A stretch of DNA of 14,848 bases from Gemmataceae bacterium (GTDB lineage: Bacteria; Planctomycetota; Planctomycetia; Gemmatales; Gemmataceae): NCBI GenBank assembly GCA_009691815.1, contig SIAL01000034.1, positions 1 through 14,848 of the forward strand, written 5' to 3'. Shown here piece after piece: positions 14,241 through 14,848 of the stretch. A program made the position numbers and the translations under genes. The notes under the pieces are model-generated. The model did not search any database and was not told where the DNA came from. It was given only the letters and a program-made list of their open reading frames with translations. Position 1 is the first letter of the stretch. Each line of letters opens with the position of its first letter.

Positions 14241-14256
14241 CTGTAGCAAGCTACTG
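14241..14256. promoter_or_regulatory. Imperfect palindrome adjoining the Fur-like box
   Basis: CTGTAGC-AA-GCTACTG has 6 of 7 half-site positions matching and overlaps the edge of the 14255-14269 palindrome. Read on the minus strand, TTGCTA here could act as a -35 element with TAGATA (about 14222-14227) as -10 at a 15-nt spacing, which is short. Confidence 0.35.
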
Positions 14257-14269
14257 AGACTCAATCTCA
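14255..14269. promoter_or_regulatory. Fur-like 7-1-7 box upstream of the DUF1559 gene
   Basis: TGAGACT-C-AATCTCA has the 7-1-7 layout of Fur-family operators (TGAxAAT-N-ATTxTCA), with 6 of 7 paired positions symmetric. It lies 60 nt upstream of ATG 14194. The box is inferred from layout and sequence; which Fur-family protein (Fur, Zur, PerR) would bind cannot be said. From here to 14690 I see no gene or recognisable remnant. Confidence 0.45.
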
Positions 14270-14695
14270 ATAAGCACATTCTAACAGACCCGTTTTCCCT
14301 TGTCCACCGAAAATCCACGAAATCATACAAGATCGGTACGATTTCAAAAACCCAACGATCATGGGCGAAGAATTGCCGACCAAAACGGAACCTCACCCGG
14401 CAATTAAAGAATGGGGAGGTTGCCCTTTGGCTTGGCCGGTTGGTTCCTCGGGGTAAAGGGTGCCCTCCAAGTCCTTTTGGGGGGGCGCCCTTGAACGATT
14501 GTCGCTCGGGATGTTTTCCCGGCTCTTGCTCTTTGTTGTTTTAAGGGGCCGCCCTTTTGACTCTTGTCCCCCCAATGAAGTGGTCCAAACTTATAAAGCG
14601 AGGCCTATTGACACCTTGTTATTACCTGCATTTGGGATAGGAATTGGTTATCTCCTTTGGGATTTTTCCCCCATACTCGTAACCGAGGTGGTCCC

Positions 14696-14848
14696 ATGTC
14701 CGATCATGATCAACGGTTTAAGACCCTAATCAAAGAGTTTTTCCCCGATTTCCTTCGGCTCTTTTTCCCCTTCTATGCCGACCAGTTTGGAACTGGATTC
14801 CGTCCATTGGGAGCCAACCGAATTGCTCCCCCATCCTCCGGACGGTTC
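14696..14848 (+). CDS. 5' end of a planctomycete Rpn/DUF4351-like protein, apparently frameshifted
   Basis: ATG 14696 follows GAGGTGG (14685-14691). The first 29 codons, MSDHDQRFKTLIKEFFPDFL then RLFFPFYAD, match the start of a family common in planctomycetes and cyanobacteria (Rpn/DUF4351-type putative transposase or nuclease-related proteins: HDxxFKxLIxEFFxxFLxLFF). After FYAD the same frame reads FGTGFRPLGANR, unlike the family, while the next frame reads SLELDSVHWEPTELLPHPPD, which fits it well. One extra base near 14780-14784 would explain this. The gene is cut off by the window end, so its state downstream is unknown. Confidence 0.5.
   Translation, partial: MSDHDQRFKTLIKEFFPDFLRLFFPFYADQFGTGFRPLGANRIAPPSSGRF

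Noticed and set aside
14393..14729. Short frames on both strands upstream of 14696
   Set aside because: They have no motif, no ribosome site and odd composition. A TTGACA at 14608-14613 was considered as a promoter for the 14696 gene, but no -10 stands at a fitting distance.

Overview
The window looks like a chromosomal stretch from a planctomycete, probably in or near the Gemmatales. This is judged from protein families, not from a marker gene. The families are a DUF1559 pseudopilin-like protein, a BBP2-type outer-membrane barrel, a secreted protein with YYEPV repeats, a cupredoxin-like lipoprotein of the 'methylamine utilization' type, a sulfotransferase and an LPG-synthase-TM flippase. Two outer-membrane barrels, a lipoprotein and a Tat component indicate a diderm envelope. 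No phage module, intact insertion sequence or CRISPR array is visible.

Left part (1-2893): the 3' end of a tatA-like gene, tRNA-Val(CAC), an OprO/OprP-type porin (+), a convergent stand-alone M41-peptidase-like protein (-) with 45-bp repeats in its N-terminal tail, and tRNA-Gln(UUG).

Decayed patch (about 2900-3755): no intact gene. On the minus strand lie the remains of a PIN-domain toxin gene and of a type I restriction hsdR gene. Both appear to keep a start-proximal piece and the true 3' end but have lost the interior. The junctions between the genes still show ATGA-type 4-nt overlaps, one of them mutated to CTGA. A 17-nt hairpin that resembles a dispersed repeat sits beside them. The patch follows tRNA-Gln directly, as expected for a former island.

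Centre (3756-7195): a two-gene minus-strand unit (cupin, then metallophosphoesterase, 2 bp apart) faces away from a lipoprotein gene, with only 15 bp between the start codons. The lipoprotein gene is followed by argJ on the same strand.

Right part (7264-14194) is all on the minus strand: a BBP2-type barrel, a secreted YYEPV-repeat protein, thiol peroxidase (tpx), a sulfotransferase, a flippase-like membrane protein and a DUF1559 protein. The barrel and the DUF1559 gene each have a 7-1-7 palindrome about 60-70 nt upstream of the start; the DUF1559 one resembles a Fur-family box. Clear stem-loop terminators end the barrel and YYEPV genes. The window closes with the 5' end of a plus-strand gene that appears to carry a frameshift.

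The most interesting material is the decayed PIN/type I restriction patch, the two operator-like palindromes, the M41-like protein without an ATPase, and the metallophosphoesterase with an altered metal motif. I did not find a clear intact new multi-gene system.
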